From an uncultured Collinsella sp. (GTDB taxonomy: Bacteria > Actinomycetota > Coriobacteriia > Coriobacteriales > Coriobacteriaceae), in the NCBI GenBank assembly GCA_900544135.1, contig UQTU01000003.1, positions 1 through 64,000 on the forward strand: 64,000 nt of DNA, in the 5' to 3' direction. Below are positions 1 to 8,218 of the stretch, one piece after another (position 1 is the stretch's first letter; every line of letters starts with the position of its first letter). The notes beneath the pieces are model-generated. The model was not told the DNA's origin and searched no databases. It saw nothing but the letters and a program-made list of their open reading frames with translations. A program made the translations under genes and the position numbers.

Positions 1-1122
1 CGCGGCGTGGGCAACTCCTTCCAGGCGCTCGAGGACGGCACCGCCTACACCTACCTGGTGGACGCCCACTGGTCGCTCGAGCTGAAGAGGACCTACACCT
101 TCGTGAACCTCGCCGATCCGGAGCTCGCCATCGAGTGGCCCATCCCGCTGGATCAGGCCACCGTCTCCGAGGCGGACAAAAACCACCCGATGCTCAAGGA
201 CGTCATCCCCATGGCGCCCAGGCGTACCCTCGTCACCGGCTGCAACGGCCAGCTGGGTCATGCGGTCCGCGCGCTCGCCGAGGAGCGCGGCGTCGCGAAG
301 GACTTCGACTTCTGCGACATCGACACCTTCGACATGTCCGACCCGGACGCCTACGCGCAGTACGACTGGTCGCTCTACGGCACGGTCATCAACTGCGGCG
401 CCTACACGGCGGTCGACAGGGCGGAGACCCCCGAGGGCCGTGTCATCGCCTGGAAGGCCAACGCGACCGGCCCCGCCCTTCTCGCCCGCACCTGCGCCGA
501 GTACGGGATCACCCTCGTGCACGTGTCCTCCGACTACGTCTTCGACGGCACCGCCGAGGTGCATGACGAGGACGAGCCTCTCAGCCCGCTGTCCGTCTAC
601 GGCCAGACCAAGGCCGCCGGCGACATCGCCGTGGCAGGGTGCCCGCGCCACTACATCATGCGCTCCAGCTGGGTCATCGGCGAGGGACACAACTTCGTGA
701 AGACCATGAAGGCACTCTCAGACCGCGTCGCCGACCCGGAGGACAAGCTGGAGCAGGTTACCGTCGTGGACGACCAGCTGGGCCGCCTGACCTTCACGCG
801 CGACATGGCCGAGGCGACCTTCCACGTGCTGGACGCGAAGGCCCCCTACGGCACCTATAACTGCACCGGCTCCGGCGCGGTGAAGTCCTGGGCGGACATC
901 GCCCGCGCCGTCTTCGAGGCCGCCAACGGCAACGGGGACAAGGTCGTGCCGGTATCGACCGCCGACTACTACGCGAATGCCGCCGGCCCCATCGCCCCGC
1001 GCCCGGTCCACTCCGCGCTCGACCTCTCCAAGCTGGAGTCCGCCGGCTTCCACATGCCCGACTGGGAGGAAGAGCTGGGGGAGTACCTCAAGGCTTTCGC
1101 CATACAGGATGGTGAAGCCTGA
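1..1122 (+). CDS. rfbD: dTDP-rhamnose synthesis fusion: end of RmlC epimerase joined to RmlD reductase (5' end outside window)
   Basis: The frame is open from base 1, so the start lies upstream; 373 residues are visible. The first ~65 residues look like the end of RmlC (dTDP-4-dehydrorhamnose 3,5-epimerase), with [11 protein letters not shown] and [11 protein letters not shown]. From about residue 72 an NAD(P)-binding RmlD reductase follows: nucleotide-binding loop [17 protein letters not shown], and the SDR catalytic pair YGQTK. RmlC and RmlD carry out the last two steps to dTDP-L-rhamnose, the donor for the glycosyltransferases downstream. The stop codon overlaps the next start (TGATG), showing translational coupling. 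The gene is clearly more G/C-rich than the polymer genes that follow. Confidence 0.9.
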   Translation, partial: RGVGNSFQALEDGTAYTYLVDAHWSLELKRTYTFVNLADPELAIEWPIPLDQATVSEADKNHPMLKDVIPMAPRRTLVTGCNGQLGHAVRALAEERGVAKDFDFCDIDTFDMSDPDAYAQYDWSLYGTVINCGAYTAVDRAETPEGRVIAWKANATGPALLARTCAEYGITLVHVSSDYVFDGTAEVHDEDEPLSPLSVYGQTKAAGDIAVAGCPRHYIMRSSWVIGEGHNFVKTMKALSDRVADPEDKLEQVTVVDDQLGRLTFTRDMAEATFHVLDAKAPYGTYNCTGSGAVKSWADIARAVFEAANGNGDKVVPVSTADYYANAAGPIAPRPVHSALDLSKLESAGFHMPDWEEELGEYLKAFAIQDGEA

Positions 1123-1703
1123 TGTTTGGTCAATATGGTCCTTCCGAGACGTTTAAAAATGTGTGGGCGCTGCTTCTCACCAAGGTGTTGTTCCCTGGTG
1201 CGAGACTTGTCCGCCGCCCCTTTTACCTTCGTGGTGGCAAGTGTCGCTTCGTTTATGGTGAGGGCTTCACCTGTGGTTATTCTTGTCGTTTCGACCTTGC
1301 TGGTGACGGCACCCCTCTAATTGTTGGCAAGAACTGCAAGATAAACGATCGAGTTCATATCTCTGCGCATGAGAGTGTCGTTATCGGAGATAACGTGCTC
1401 ATGGCTTCGAATATTTTTATATCTGATAACAGTCATGGGTCCTATGACGACGATCCCTCGTTGCCCGATATGGCGCCCGATGATCGAAAGATCGTTACTA
1501 AGCCCGTGCGCATTGGCGATAACGTGTGGATAGGCGAAGGTGCAGCGGTGATGCCTGGTGTGAGCATTGGAAACGGCGTGATTATCGGTACCAATGCGGT
1601 GGTGACTCATGACGTTCCCGACAACGTAATCGTTGCCGGGGTTCCCGCTAAACCCATTAAACGATTTGTCGGTGAGGGGTGGCTTCCCAGTGGAAAACGG
1701 TAA
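1122..1703 (+). CDS. Left-handed beta-helix acyltransferase (WcaF/maltose acetyltransferase type)
   Basis: The 193-residue protein carries hexapeptide repeats typical of acetyltransferases: the stretch [12 protein letters not shown], then [12 protein letters not shown], and a C-terminal run [19 protein letters not shown] followed by [15 protein letters not shown] and [11 protein letters not shown]. Members of this family move acetyl groups from acetyl-CoA to a sugar hydroxyl or amine. Within this operon the likely role is acetylation of a polymer repeat-unit sugar in the cytoplasm; the sugar cannot be told from sequence. The ATG overlaps the upstream TGA, and the end overlaps the next glycosyltransferase by 14 bases. 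Confidence 0.88.
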   Translation: MFGQYGPSETFKNVWALLLTKVLFPGARLVRRPFYLRGGKCRFVYGEGFTCGYSCRFDLAGDGTPLIVGKNCKINDRVHISAHESVVIGDNVLMASNIFISDNSHGSYDDDPSLPDMAPDDRKIVTKPVRIGDNVWIGEGAAVMPGVSIGNGVIIGTNAVVTHDVPDNVIVAGVPAKPIKRFVGEGWLPSGKR

Positions 1704-2685
1704 GACCCCAAAGGTAAGCATCGTCGTCCCCATGTATAACGTGGGCGAATGCGCCGCGGCTTGTCTTCGCTCCCTTATGGGCCAGACGTATAAAAATATA
1801 GAAATTTTGGTCGTTGATGACGGGGCGACCGACGATACGGCAGATATCTGTGTCCGTACCATTGCAGATGACGATCGCGTTAAGCTTGTGCACAAGGAGA
1901 ACGGAGGCCTATCCTCCGCTCGAAACTTCGGCCTTGCCTGCGCCACAGGTGACTTCGTTACATTTGTGGACGGTGACGACGTTCTGGACGAGAGGGCTGT
2001 AGGACATATGGTTGCCCTTGCGCAGAAGACCGGTGCGCCCCTTGTCACATGTGAATATAAGAAAATTGACTCGACTGAAGACTTTGGTTGTCAAGAGATT
2101 GGTGAAGGCAAGATCGTTTCCGGCGACGAACTTCTTGGAATGTTGCTTCTGCTTAACGGTGAGTCCGGCTCTGCCTGCGCGAAGCTGTACGCTAGGGAAC
2201 TATTCCCACTCCTTGCGTTTCCCGAGGGGCAACTGTTCGAGGACTTTGGCGTTGAAGCTACTGTCTTCTCTAGCGTTGATAAGGCTTGTATTTCTGGCGC
2301 AGAGCTTTATGGCTATCTTGCCCGCGAGGGTTCCATTACTACGAATAAGAAATACGAAGACAAACACCTTGAGGGCATGGAAGCGTCTTTGTCAACTGTG
2401 AGAGACGTGGTTGATGATAGACCTGAGTTGAAAGATGCGTTTGCTTGCTTTGAGGCTTTTTGCTCTCTTCGCGTTGCGTCGAGGCTGGATTTGAATAAAT
2501 GCATCGACAGGCGCAAGGCTAAGGCTTATATCCTTAATGCGAGGAAACGCTGCAGGAAGGTCGCCGGCAACCCTCTTGCGAGCAAGACTTGGCGCTTTCG
2601 CTGCGGGCTTTTTGCATCTTCGCCAGCACTTCATAATCTTGTATACAGCCTTTACGGCAACTTGACCGGAAAGGTCGTAGGATGA
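1690..2685 (+). CDS. Family 2 glycosyltransferase
   Basis: A 331-residue GT-A fold glycosyltransferase. The N-terminus reads [21 protein letters not shown], with the nucleotide-binding [10 protein letters not shown], the conserved SSARNFGL, and the metal-binding DGDDVLD. I chose the GTG at 1690 because a strong GAGGGGTGG site lies 8 bases before it and translation then begins just before the fold; a TTG 19 codons upstream has no such support. It probably adds one sugar to the lipid-linked repeat unit. Donor and acceptor are unknown. Its stop overlaps the following ATG (ATGATG), so it sits in a coupled chain of EPS genes. Confidence 0.9.
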   Translation: MENGKTPKVSIVVPMYNVGECAAACLRSLMGQTYKNIEILVVDDGATDDTADICVRTIADDDRVKLVHKENGGLSSARNFGLACATGDFVTFVDGDDVLDERAVGHMVALAQKTGAPLVTCEYKKIDSTEDFGCQEIGEGKIVSGDELLGMLLLLNGESGSACAKLYARELFPLLAFPEGQLFEDFGVEATVFSSVDKACISGAELYGYLAREGSITTNKKYEDKHLEGMEASLSTVRDVVDDRPELKDAFACFEAFCSLRVASRLDLNKCIDRRKAKAYILNARKRCRKVAGNPLASKTWRFRCGLFASSPALHNLVYSLYGNLTGKVVG

Positions 2686-3935
2686 TGGATACACTCGAGC
2701 TTGATTTGTCAAACTCGCATCGCATTGCTCCTCGCAAATCTGACGCCGGTGCATATAACAACGCCTATTTTCTCCTCGCCCTTCTATCATGCTTTCTCTT
2801 TCCTTTTGCTTCGATTTTCTTCATTATTCTTTATATTAGGTCCGAGAAGCATTCGAGTGTGGGCTTGGCGATTCTTGTTGGTCTTTGCTCTGGCGCAATT
2901 GCCTATGGGGTTAATACGACATTAATGGCTGACATTGATCGATATACCAACAGTCTGCCTATCTTTCGTGAGACATCATTTTGGGACCTCCTTTCAATCA
3001 AGGGTGTCTATTCCTCTGTGGGGTCTCATGGTTACAACCTTTTTGCTTGGATTGTTTCGAGATTTAATGATGACCATCTTCTGCGAAGCGCAGTTACAGC
3101 AACTTTTTACTCAGTCTTGGCCTTTATTGTTGACGATTATGCCGCGCTTCAGGGGTGGTCGTTTAGGAGGACTTGTGCCGCCCTTTTGATTTCAGTGGCA
3201 ATCCCACCGTTTTTCAACGTTCTCTCTTATGCAAAAAGTACCCCGGCTTTTTCGTTGCTTCTGTTGGCACTCTATTTGGACTTTGGGAAGCGTACCGGGC
3301 CGGTTGTATTGATTTTGCTTTACGCCTTTGCCGCCTCTACTCATTCATCTGTTTTACCGGTGATAGCTTTAAGAGTTGTGCTGCTTTTCGTAAAAAATGA
3401 GATTGCCATTTACGGCATCAGTCTTGCATTACTTCCTTTATCGAATATGCTTTCCGCCGCCTTACCGGCCTCCTTCAGGACGATACCTGTTCTTTCTCTA
3501 TTTATGAGCGCTTTGGATAAGTTTTCTGTATATAGCGAGTTCAGCGATTGGGGATGGGCCGCGGCATCTCAACATAGTGTGTTGCTTATGGGGTACCGAT
3601 ATTATTTTGAAGCTATCGCTGTTTTCTGCATCCTTTTGGTGTTTAGGCGTTACGACGTTTCTAAATCCGGTTTGCTTGTTTTTTCAGGCATTTGGTCTGC
3701 CCTATGCATTGCAGTTTCAGTATTTTTTGCCGCAGATGTTTTCTTTCGGTATGCGATGCCTTGCTCAACGTTGTTTGTCTTAGCTTCTTTGAGTCATAAG
3801 GATGATGCCGTAAATCTATTTATAGATATCGCACTTGCGATTATTGCGGTTATCGGTTTTGTCGTTCAGTGGGCTTATCTTGCAAGCGTCGCCGATATGT
3901 CCTGCTTTATTCTTCATGGTTTGTTCGGAGTTTAG
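2682..3935 (+). CDS. EpsG/Wzy-like polysaccharide polymerase, multi-spanning membrane protein
   Basis: The 417-residue protein is almost entirely hydrophobic, with about ten predicted membrane segments, for example around FFIILYI and in the long hydrophobic C-terminal part. A short loop contains DIDRYTNSLPIF, resembling the D-x-x-RY motif of EpsG family proteins, and there is another long loop near residues 95-120. This is the usual profile of the Wzy polymerase that joins lipid-linked repeat units outside the membrane. It lies next to the flippase gene, as expected. Its base composition is low in G/C and it uses rare A/T-ending codons compared with the rml gene, suggesting horizontal acquisition. 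Confidence 0.72.
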   Translation: MMDTLELDLSNSHRIAPRKSDAGAYNNAYFLLALLSCFLFPFASIFFIILYIRSEKHSSVGLAILVGLCSGAIAYGVNTTLMADIDRYTNSLPIFRETSFWDLLSIKGVYSSVGSHGYNLFAWIVSRFNDDHLLRSAVTATFYSVLAFIVDDYAALQGWSFRRTCAALLISVAIPPFFNVLSYAKSTPAFSLLLLALYLDFGKRTGPVVLILLYAFAASTHSSVLPVIALRVVLLFVKNEIAIYGISLALLPLSNMLSAALPASFRTIPVLSLFMSALDKFSVYSEFSDWGWAAASQHSVLLMGYRYYFEAIAVFCILLVFRRYDVSKSGLLVFSGIWSALCIAVSVFFAADVFFRYAMPCSTLFVLASLSHKDDAVNLFIDIALAIIAVIGFVVQWAYLASVADMSCFILHGLFGV

Positions 3936-3937
3936 TT

Positions 3938-5197
3938 TTGAGTTCTCAACACAAACATTTCTACAGCAATGTCGTTTGGCAGTACGGACTGCAGATTGTT
4001 AAGTACATTTTTCCCCTCATTACGCTGCCTTATCTGACTCGTGTGCTTCTGCCGGAGGGTTACGCGATCTACGCGTATGTTGTGTCGTTCATGACTTTCG
4101 CCCAGACTTTCGTCGATTTTGGCTTCAACCTTTCCGGTACTAAACGCATAGCAAAATCCGAGACTGTCGAAGAGGAGAACCGGGCTATCGGCGCTGTGAC
4201 AGAGGCTCGCCTATTGCTTGGTGTAGTGACCGGCGCTGTCGTTGTTGTTGTGGCCTGGTTCATCCCCATTACTCATTCGAACATGCTATATACCATGCTT
4301 GCATTTGTTGCTGTATTCGGTAAGGCACTTGCTCCGGACTTTCTTTTCCAGGGACATGAAAACATGGGTCCATTGACGACTCGCTATTTTGTCTCGAAGG
4401 GTGTCTCTACTGCCTTGACGTTCGTCGTTGTCCATTCTATCGATGACATTCTGTGGATTCCTATTCTCGACATCCTTTCGAGCGTTATTGCCCTTGCCTG
4501 GTCTTTCATTTCCGCCAAGCGAATGTTCGGTACCACCATTACGTTCGTGCCCCTATGCGAGGCGCTTTCAGAGCTGAAGGTTTCCGCGCTCTATTGTTTC
4601 TCGAACATGGCCTCCGTCGTTTTTTCCGGTTTCACTACGCTTTTGATTGGTATCGTGATTACCAACAAGGCGATGATTTCCTACTGGTCCCTTGCTGTGA
4701 CTGCAATTAATGCCATCCAGTCCCTTTATTCGCCAATTGTGAACAGTCTGTACCCCCATATGGTCAAGGGGGGTGACTACGGTTTTGCAAGGAAGTTGCT
4801 CCTTGTCTCTATACCCGTCCTGCTCATTGGCACCATCGCTTTCGCAGCACTTTCCGATGTAGTTATGCTCGTGCTCGGTGGCAAGGACTATCTATCAGGT
4901 TCCTGGGTTATCGCCTGGGCTTCACCCGTACTCGTGTTTTCCTTCTATGCAACGATGATCGGCTGGCCGATTCTTGGCGCCTCTGGCAAAGTCACTGAGG
5001 TTACCTTCACCACAGTTGGATCTGCTGTATTTTGCATTGTTTCGCTTTTGACCGTGTCTGCAATAGGAGTCGCAAGTTTGCAGGTCATTTGCATCGTCCG
5101 TTGCCTTACTGAGGCAATTATGTGCGTGAGTCGCATTTGGCTCGCGCGCGGATACTTGTTTCCGTCTCGAAGTGTTACCGCCGATTGCGAAAGGTAA
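3938..5197 (+). CDS. Wzx-type oligosaccharide flippase (MATE/polysaccharide export superfamily)
   Basis: A 419-residue membrane protein with about 12-14 hydrophobic segments. The N-terminus contains WQYGLQIVKYIFPLITLPYLTRVL-type sequence, which is the hallmark of RfbX/Wzx exporters, followed by DFGFNLSGTKRIA. It would flip the undecaprenyl-linked repeat unit across the membrane for polymerisation. I favour the TTG at 3938: GGAG lies seven bases upstream and the segment before it overlaps the end of the polymerase gene in another frame. Translation is therefore probably coupled to the upstream stop at 3935. The start is less certain than the identity. Confidence 0.87.
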   Translation: MSSQHKHFYSNVVWQYGLQIVKYIFPLITLPYLTRVLLPEGYAIYAYVVSFMTFAQTFVDFGFNLSGTKRIAKSETVEEENRAIGAVTEARLLLGVVTGAVVVVVAWFIPITHSNMLYTMLAFVAVFGKALAPDFLFQGHENMGPLTTRYFVSKGVSTALTFVVVHSIDDILWIPILDILSSVIALAWSFISAKRMFGTTITFVPLCEALSELKVSALYCFSNMASVVFSGFTTLLIGIVITNKAMISYWSLAVTAINAIQSLYSPIVNSLYPHMVKGGDYGFARKLLLVSIPVLLIGTIAFAALSDVVMLVLGGKDYLSGSWVIAWASPVLVFSFYATMIGWPILGASGKVTEVTFTTVGSAVFCIVSLLTVSAIGVASLQVICIVRCLTEAIMCVSRIWLARGYLFPSRSVTADCER

Positions 5198-5207
5198 GGA
5201 ATAAGAA

Positions 5208-6302
5208 ATGAAAAAGTGTGTCGGTATATTGTCACGCCATGCAGTGCCGAACTACGGTTCCATTCTGCAAGCATATGCCCTTCAGGATGCGTTCGCCTCA
5301 ATGGGTATCAATGCTGAGTATGTTGACTACCGCATCCCCCGAGACTTTCCTTTAGCAGATGCCATGAGGACCTCTGGCGCGCTCGGTCCGATTCGTGCGA
5401 TTCCAAAAGCGATTGGTGCCCGTAAGTTCGAGGCGATGAGGAGTGATTTGTTGAGGCAGAGCCGTAGGGTTACCGACTCAGAAGAGCTCGGTAAGCTTCT
5501 TGCGGAGTATCCTGTCCTTTGTGTGGGAGGCGACCAAGTGTGGAACATCATGTCTGATGGAAACATCGAGGGCGCCTACCTTTTGGAGAGCGCATCAGAC
5601 GATGCCTACAAGTTCTCCTTCTCTTCCTCCTTTGGTAAAAATGGCCTCGATCCACGCGAACGCGAACGTGCCGCCAAAGCGTTTGCGCGCTTTGATAGGC
5701 TTTCAGTGCGCGAGGAAAGTGGGCAGAAAACTCTTGAGGAAATGGGACTTGAGGCGCAAACCGTTGTCGACCCCGTGCACCTGCTCTCAAAGGAGGCCTG
5801 GTTTGATCGTGTTGAGCCTCGTGCTCCCCGTGGGGTGAATGGGAAGTACTGCCTGATCTACAACCTGCATCCAAGCGATGCATTCGACCGCTATTCTGCT
5901 GCCGCATGCAAGTCACTCGGCCTCGAGGTCGTTAGCATTCGTCCGTCGCTTCGTAAGACGATGGGGAAGAATTTGTTCTACCCGTCGCTTCATGAATTCC
6001 TTTGGCTGTTTGACAATGCTACCTGCGTGCTCACGGACTCATTCCACGGGACTGCTTTTTCGTTGCTGTTCAATACGCCCTTTGTCGATATTCTGCCTGA
6101 GCAGTATGCGGAGCGTAACAAAGCAATTCTTTCTCGCTACGGGTTGGATTCCCGCATAAGCACGGAGCTTCAGCCAGAAGAGCTTTGCCTCAACGATTTT
6201 GATTGGGCGGGCGTCAATGAGTCACTTGCCGTCAACCGTGAGTCCTCCTTGGAGTTCCTTTGTGACACCGTTGGCGAGTTCTCCGCCTGTCTTGCTCGCT
6301 AG
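5208..6302 (+). CDS. Polysaccharide pyruvyl transferase family protein
   Basis: The 364-residue protein belongs to the WcaK/CsaB-like pyruvyl transferase family. Recognisable parts are the N-terminal NYGSILQAYALQ, the central CVGGDQVWN, and the C-terminal TDSFHGTAFSLLFNTPFV. Family members attach pyruvate from phosphoenolpyruvate as a ketal to a sugar, which gives the polymer a negative charge. This points to an acidic surface polysaccharide. The ATG at 5208 follows the flippase stop by ten bases with AAGGAAT as ribosome-binding site. The acceptor sugar is not predictable. Confidence 0.9.
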   Translation: MKKCVGILSRHAVPNYGSILQAYALQDAFASMGINAEYVDYRIPRDFPLADAMRTSGALGPIRAIPKAIGARKFEAMRSDLLRQSRRVTDSEELGKLLAEYPVLCVGGDQVWNIMSDGNIEGAYLLESASDDAYKFSFSSSFGKNGLDPRERERAAKAFARFDRLSVREESGQKTLEEMGLEAQTVVDPVHLLSKEAWFDRVEPRAPRGVNGKYCLIYNLHPSDAFDRYSAAACKSLGLEVVSIRPSLRKTMGKNLFYPSLHEFLWLFDNATCVLTDSFHGTAFSLLFNTPFVDILPEQYAERNKAILSRYGLDSRISTELQPEELCLNDFDWAGVNESLAVNRESSLEFLCDTVGEFSACLAR

Positions 6303-6325
6303 AATAATGAATGGAAGGTCGTATT

Positions 6326-7339
6326 TTGAGTCAGCCATCTGTTTCCATCATCGTCGCTGTTTACAAATCTGAACAATTTCTGCCGAAGCTTCTTCATTCC
6401 TTTGAGGTTCAAACCCATAAGAATCTCCAGATTATTCTCGTTGACGATGGTTCTCCCGATGACAGCGGTCGCATCTGTGATGACTATGCTACACGTGACC
6501 CTAGGGCTATTGTTATTCACAAGCCTAATGGCGGCACTTGCTCCGCTAGGAATGCGGGACTTGGTGTCGCGACGGGTGACTATCTCATGATTGTGGACGG
6601 TGACGACTGGCTGGAGCCCGATTGCGTCGAATATTTGGTCGACTTGGCAGAGAACACCGGCTCCGACATGTCCTACTCGGTGAATCTCTTTACAACGCGC
6701 GATAGGGAGCAGATTGTTGAGGATGTCCGAGAGACCTGGTCGGCAGAGCGCGCTACCTCTGCCATCATCTATCCCTTTATGAGACTAGGGCCTTGGAATA
6801 AGTTGTACAAACGCTCCGTAGTTGTCGACAACAATATTTCGTTTTCCGTTCCTTGGTTCGGCGAGGGTCTGTACTTTGCTACCGAGGTTGCACAGCACTC
6901 TAATCATGTGGGCGTCGGTAGACGTAAGGTTTACAACTACCGTTTGAATAACATGGGTAGCGGTCTTACCAACCACAACGTTCAAAATGGCAAGAACGCC
7001 CTTGGAAATATTAAATTCATTAAAGAGAACTTGACTCTGGACACTCCGATGGTTCGCCACGCATGCGATTGGCATATCTGGCGAAACTACGAGTTCCTAC
7101 TCACTCAGATAATAGGTGCGGATGAAATGGACTCCGAAGGTGAACTCGTGAAAGAATGTACGGCGTACGTTAGGAAGAACTGGCTGTCCGTGTTCAAGAA
7201 CAGCGAGGTCGGCCGTTCCGAGAAAGTAAAGATTGCATGCTGCGGAATGGCACCCGTGCTTTACGCGAAGCTGGTCATAGATCGAAATCGGAAGGGGCTC
7301 GAGGCCGATAAAGGCAAGTTCATGGATGTCGAGGAGTAG
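6326..7339 (+). CDS. Family 2 glycosyltransferase
   Basis: A second GT-A glycosyltransferase, 337 residues. Diagnostic motifs are VSIIVAVYKSEQFLPKLL, the donor-binding LVDDGSPDDSG, GTCSARNAGL and the metal-binding DGDDWLEPD. I place the start at the TTG at 6326, because GGAAGG sits seven bases before it and the product then begins SQPSVSIIV, typical for the family. An ATG five codons upstream (6311) is possible but has no visible ribosome-binding site. It likely adds another sugar of the repeat unit. The gene lies 9-23 bases after the pyruvyl transferase and shares its A/T-leaning composition. Confidence 0.88.
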   Translation: MSQPSVSIIVAVYKSEQFLPKLLHSFEVQTHKNLQIILVDDGSPDDSGRICDDYATRDPRAIVIHKPNGGTCSARNAGLGVATGDYLMIVDGDDWLEPDCVEYLVDLAENTGSDMSYSVNLFTTRDREQIVEDVRETWSAERATSAIIYPFMRLGPWNKLYKRSVVVDNNISFSVPWFGEGLYFATEVAQHSNHVGVGRRKVYNYRLNNMGSGLTNHNVQNGKNALGNIKFIKENLTLDTPMVRHACDWHIWRNYEFLLTQIIGADEMDSEGELVKECTAYVRKNWLSVFKNSEVGRSEKVKIACCGMAPVLYAKLVIDRNRKGLEADKGKFMDVEE

Positions 7340-7343
7340 GTGC

Positions 7344-8183
7344 ATGGCGAATTTAAAGCACGCAATCAAGCAGGGCATCGTCGCTCTCAAAGCCAAGAAT
7401 ATACAGCCTGTGATGCAGACCGTCGGCGATGAATCCTTGCTCAAGGGGAAGACCGCCCTCGTAGTGGGAGGCTCAGGCGGTATCGGCAAGGCGGTCGCCA
7501 AGGCGTTCCTGAAGAACGGCGCGAATGTTGTCATCGCCGGCACTAGGCGCGCGAAGGTCGACAAGGTGGTGTTAGAGCTTGGCGGGAATTGCGCCGGGGT
7601 TGTTGTCGACCTTGCCGAGCCAGACACCTTTTCGAAAGTCATCGACGAGGCGGTGGCATTCTACGGCCCCATCAATATCCTAGTCAATTCTGCCGGCGTT
7701 CACACCGAGGACGTCTCCATGGGCGGGTTTCTCGATTTTTCAGTTGAGGAATACGATCGCATCTTGGACATCAACCTGCGCGGCGTCTACTTCATGGTGC
7801 AGTCTGTTGCAAAGCGCATGATTTCCGATAAGGTCAGCAATGGGCATATCCTTATCGTCTCGTCCTCGGCCGGCAACGAGCCCGCATGGTCTCCCTACCG
7901 CGTGTCGAAGTGGGGCCTGAAGGGCATCACTGAGGGCATGGCATCCGCCCTGGTTCCTCATGGCATTGTAGTCAACGCGATTGCGCCCGGCAGTACGGCG
8001 ACTCCTCTTCTTGACGTCGAGAAGGGCGACAGCATCTCCGCTGAGGACAACAGGCTTGGCAGGTTCGCCATGCCCGAGGAGATCGCAGAGTTCGCCGTGA
8101 TGTTGGCCAGCCCCATGGGCGACATGGTCGTTGGTGACACTTTGTACGTCTCCGGTGGCCGTGGGGTCTGTGATATCCGGTAG
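7344..8183 (+). CDS. Short-chain dehydrogenase/reductase
   Basis: A classical SDR of 279 residues. It has the cofactor loop VVGGSGGIGKA, the NSAG motif, the catalytic serine in VSSSAG, the YRVSK pair, and a C-terminal YVSGGRG. The ATG at 7344 follows GAGGAG with seven bases spacing; an in-frame ATG at 7326 overlaps the upstream gene and lacks a site. About 30 extra residues precede the Rossmann fold. It is the last gene of the EPS operon. It may reduce a sugar or polyol precursor of the polymer, but its substrate cannot be deduced. Composition is back to G/C-rich, unlike the preceding genes. Confidence 0.85.
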   Translation: MANLKHAIKQGIVALKAKNIQPVMQTVGDESLLKGKTALVVGGSGGIGKAVAKAFLKNGANVVIAGTRRAKVDKVVLELGGNCAGVVVDLAEPDTFSKVIDEAVAFYGPINILVNSAGVHTEDVSMGGFLDFSVEEYDRILDINLRGVYFMVQSVAKRMISDKVSNGHILIVSSSAGNEPAWSPYRVSKWGLKGITEGMASALVPHGIVVNAIAPGSTATPLLDVEKGDSISAEDNRLGRFAMPEEIAEFAVMLASPMGDMVVGDTLYVSGGRGVCDIR

Positions 8184-8218
8184 CGGCTTTGCGGGCGCTT
8201 TAAAGTATGAGATCGCCT

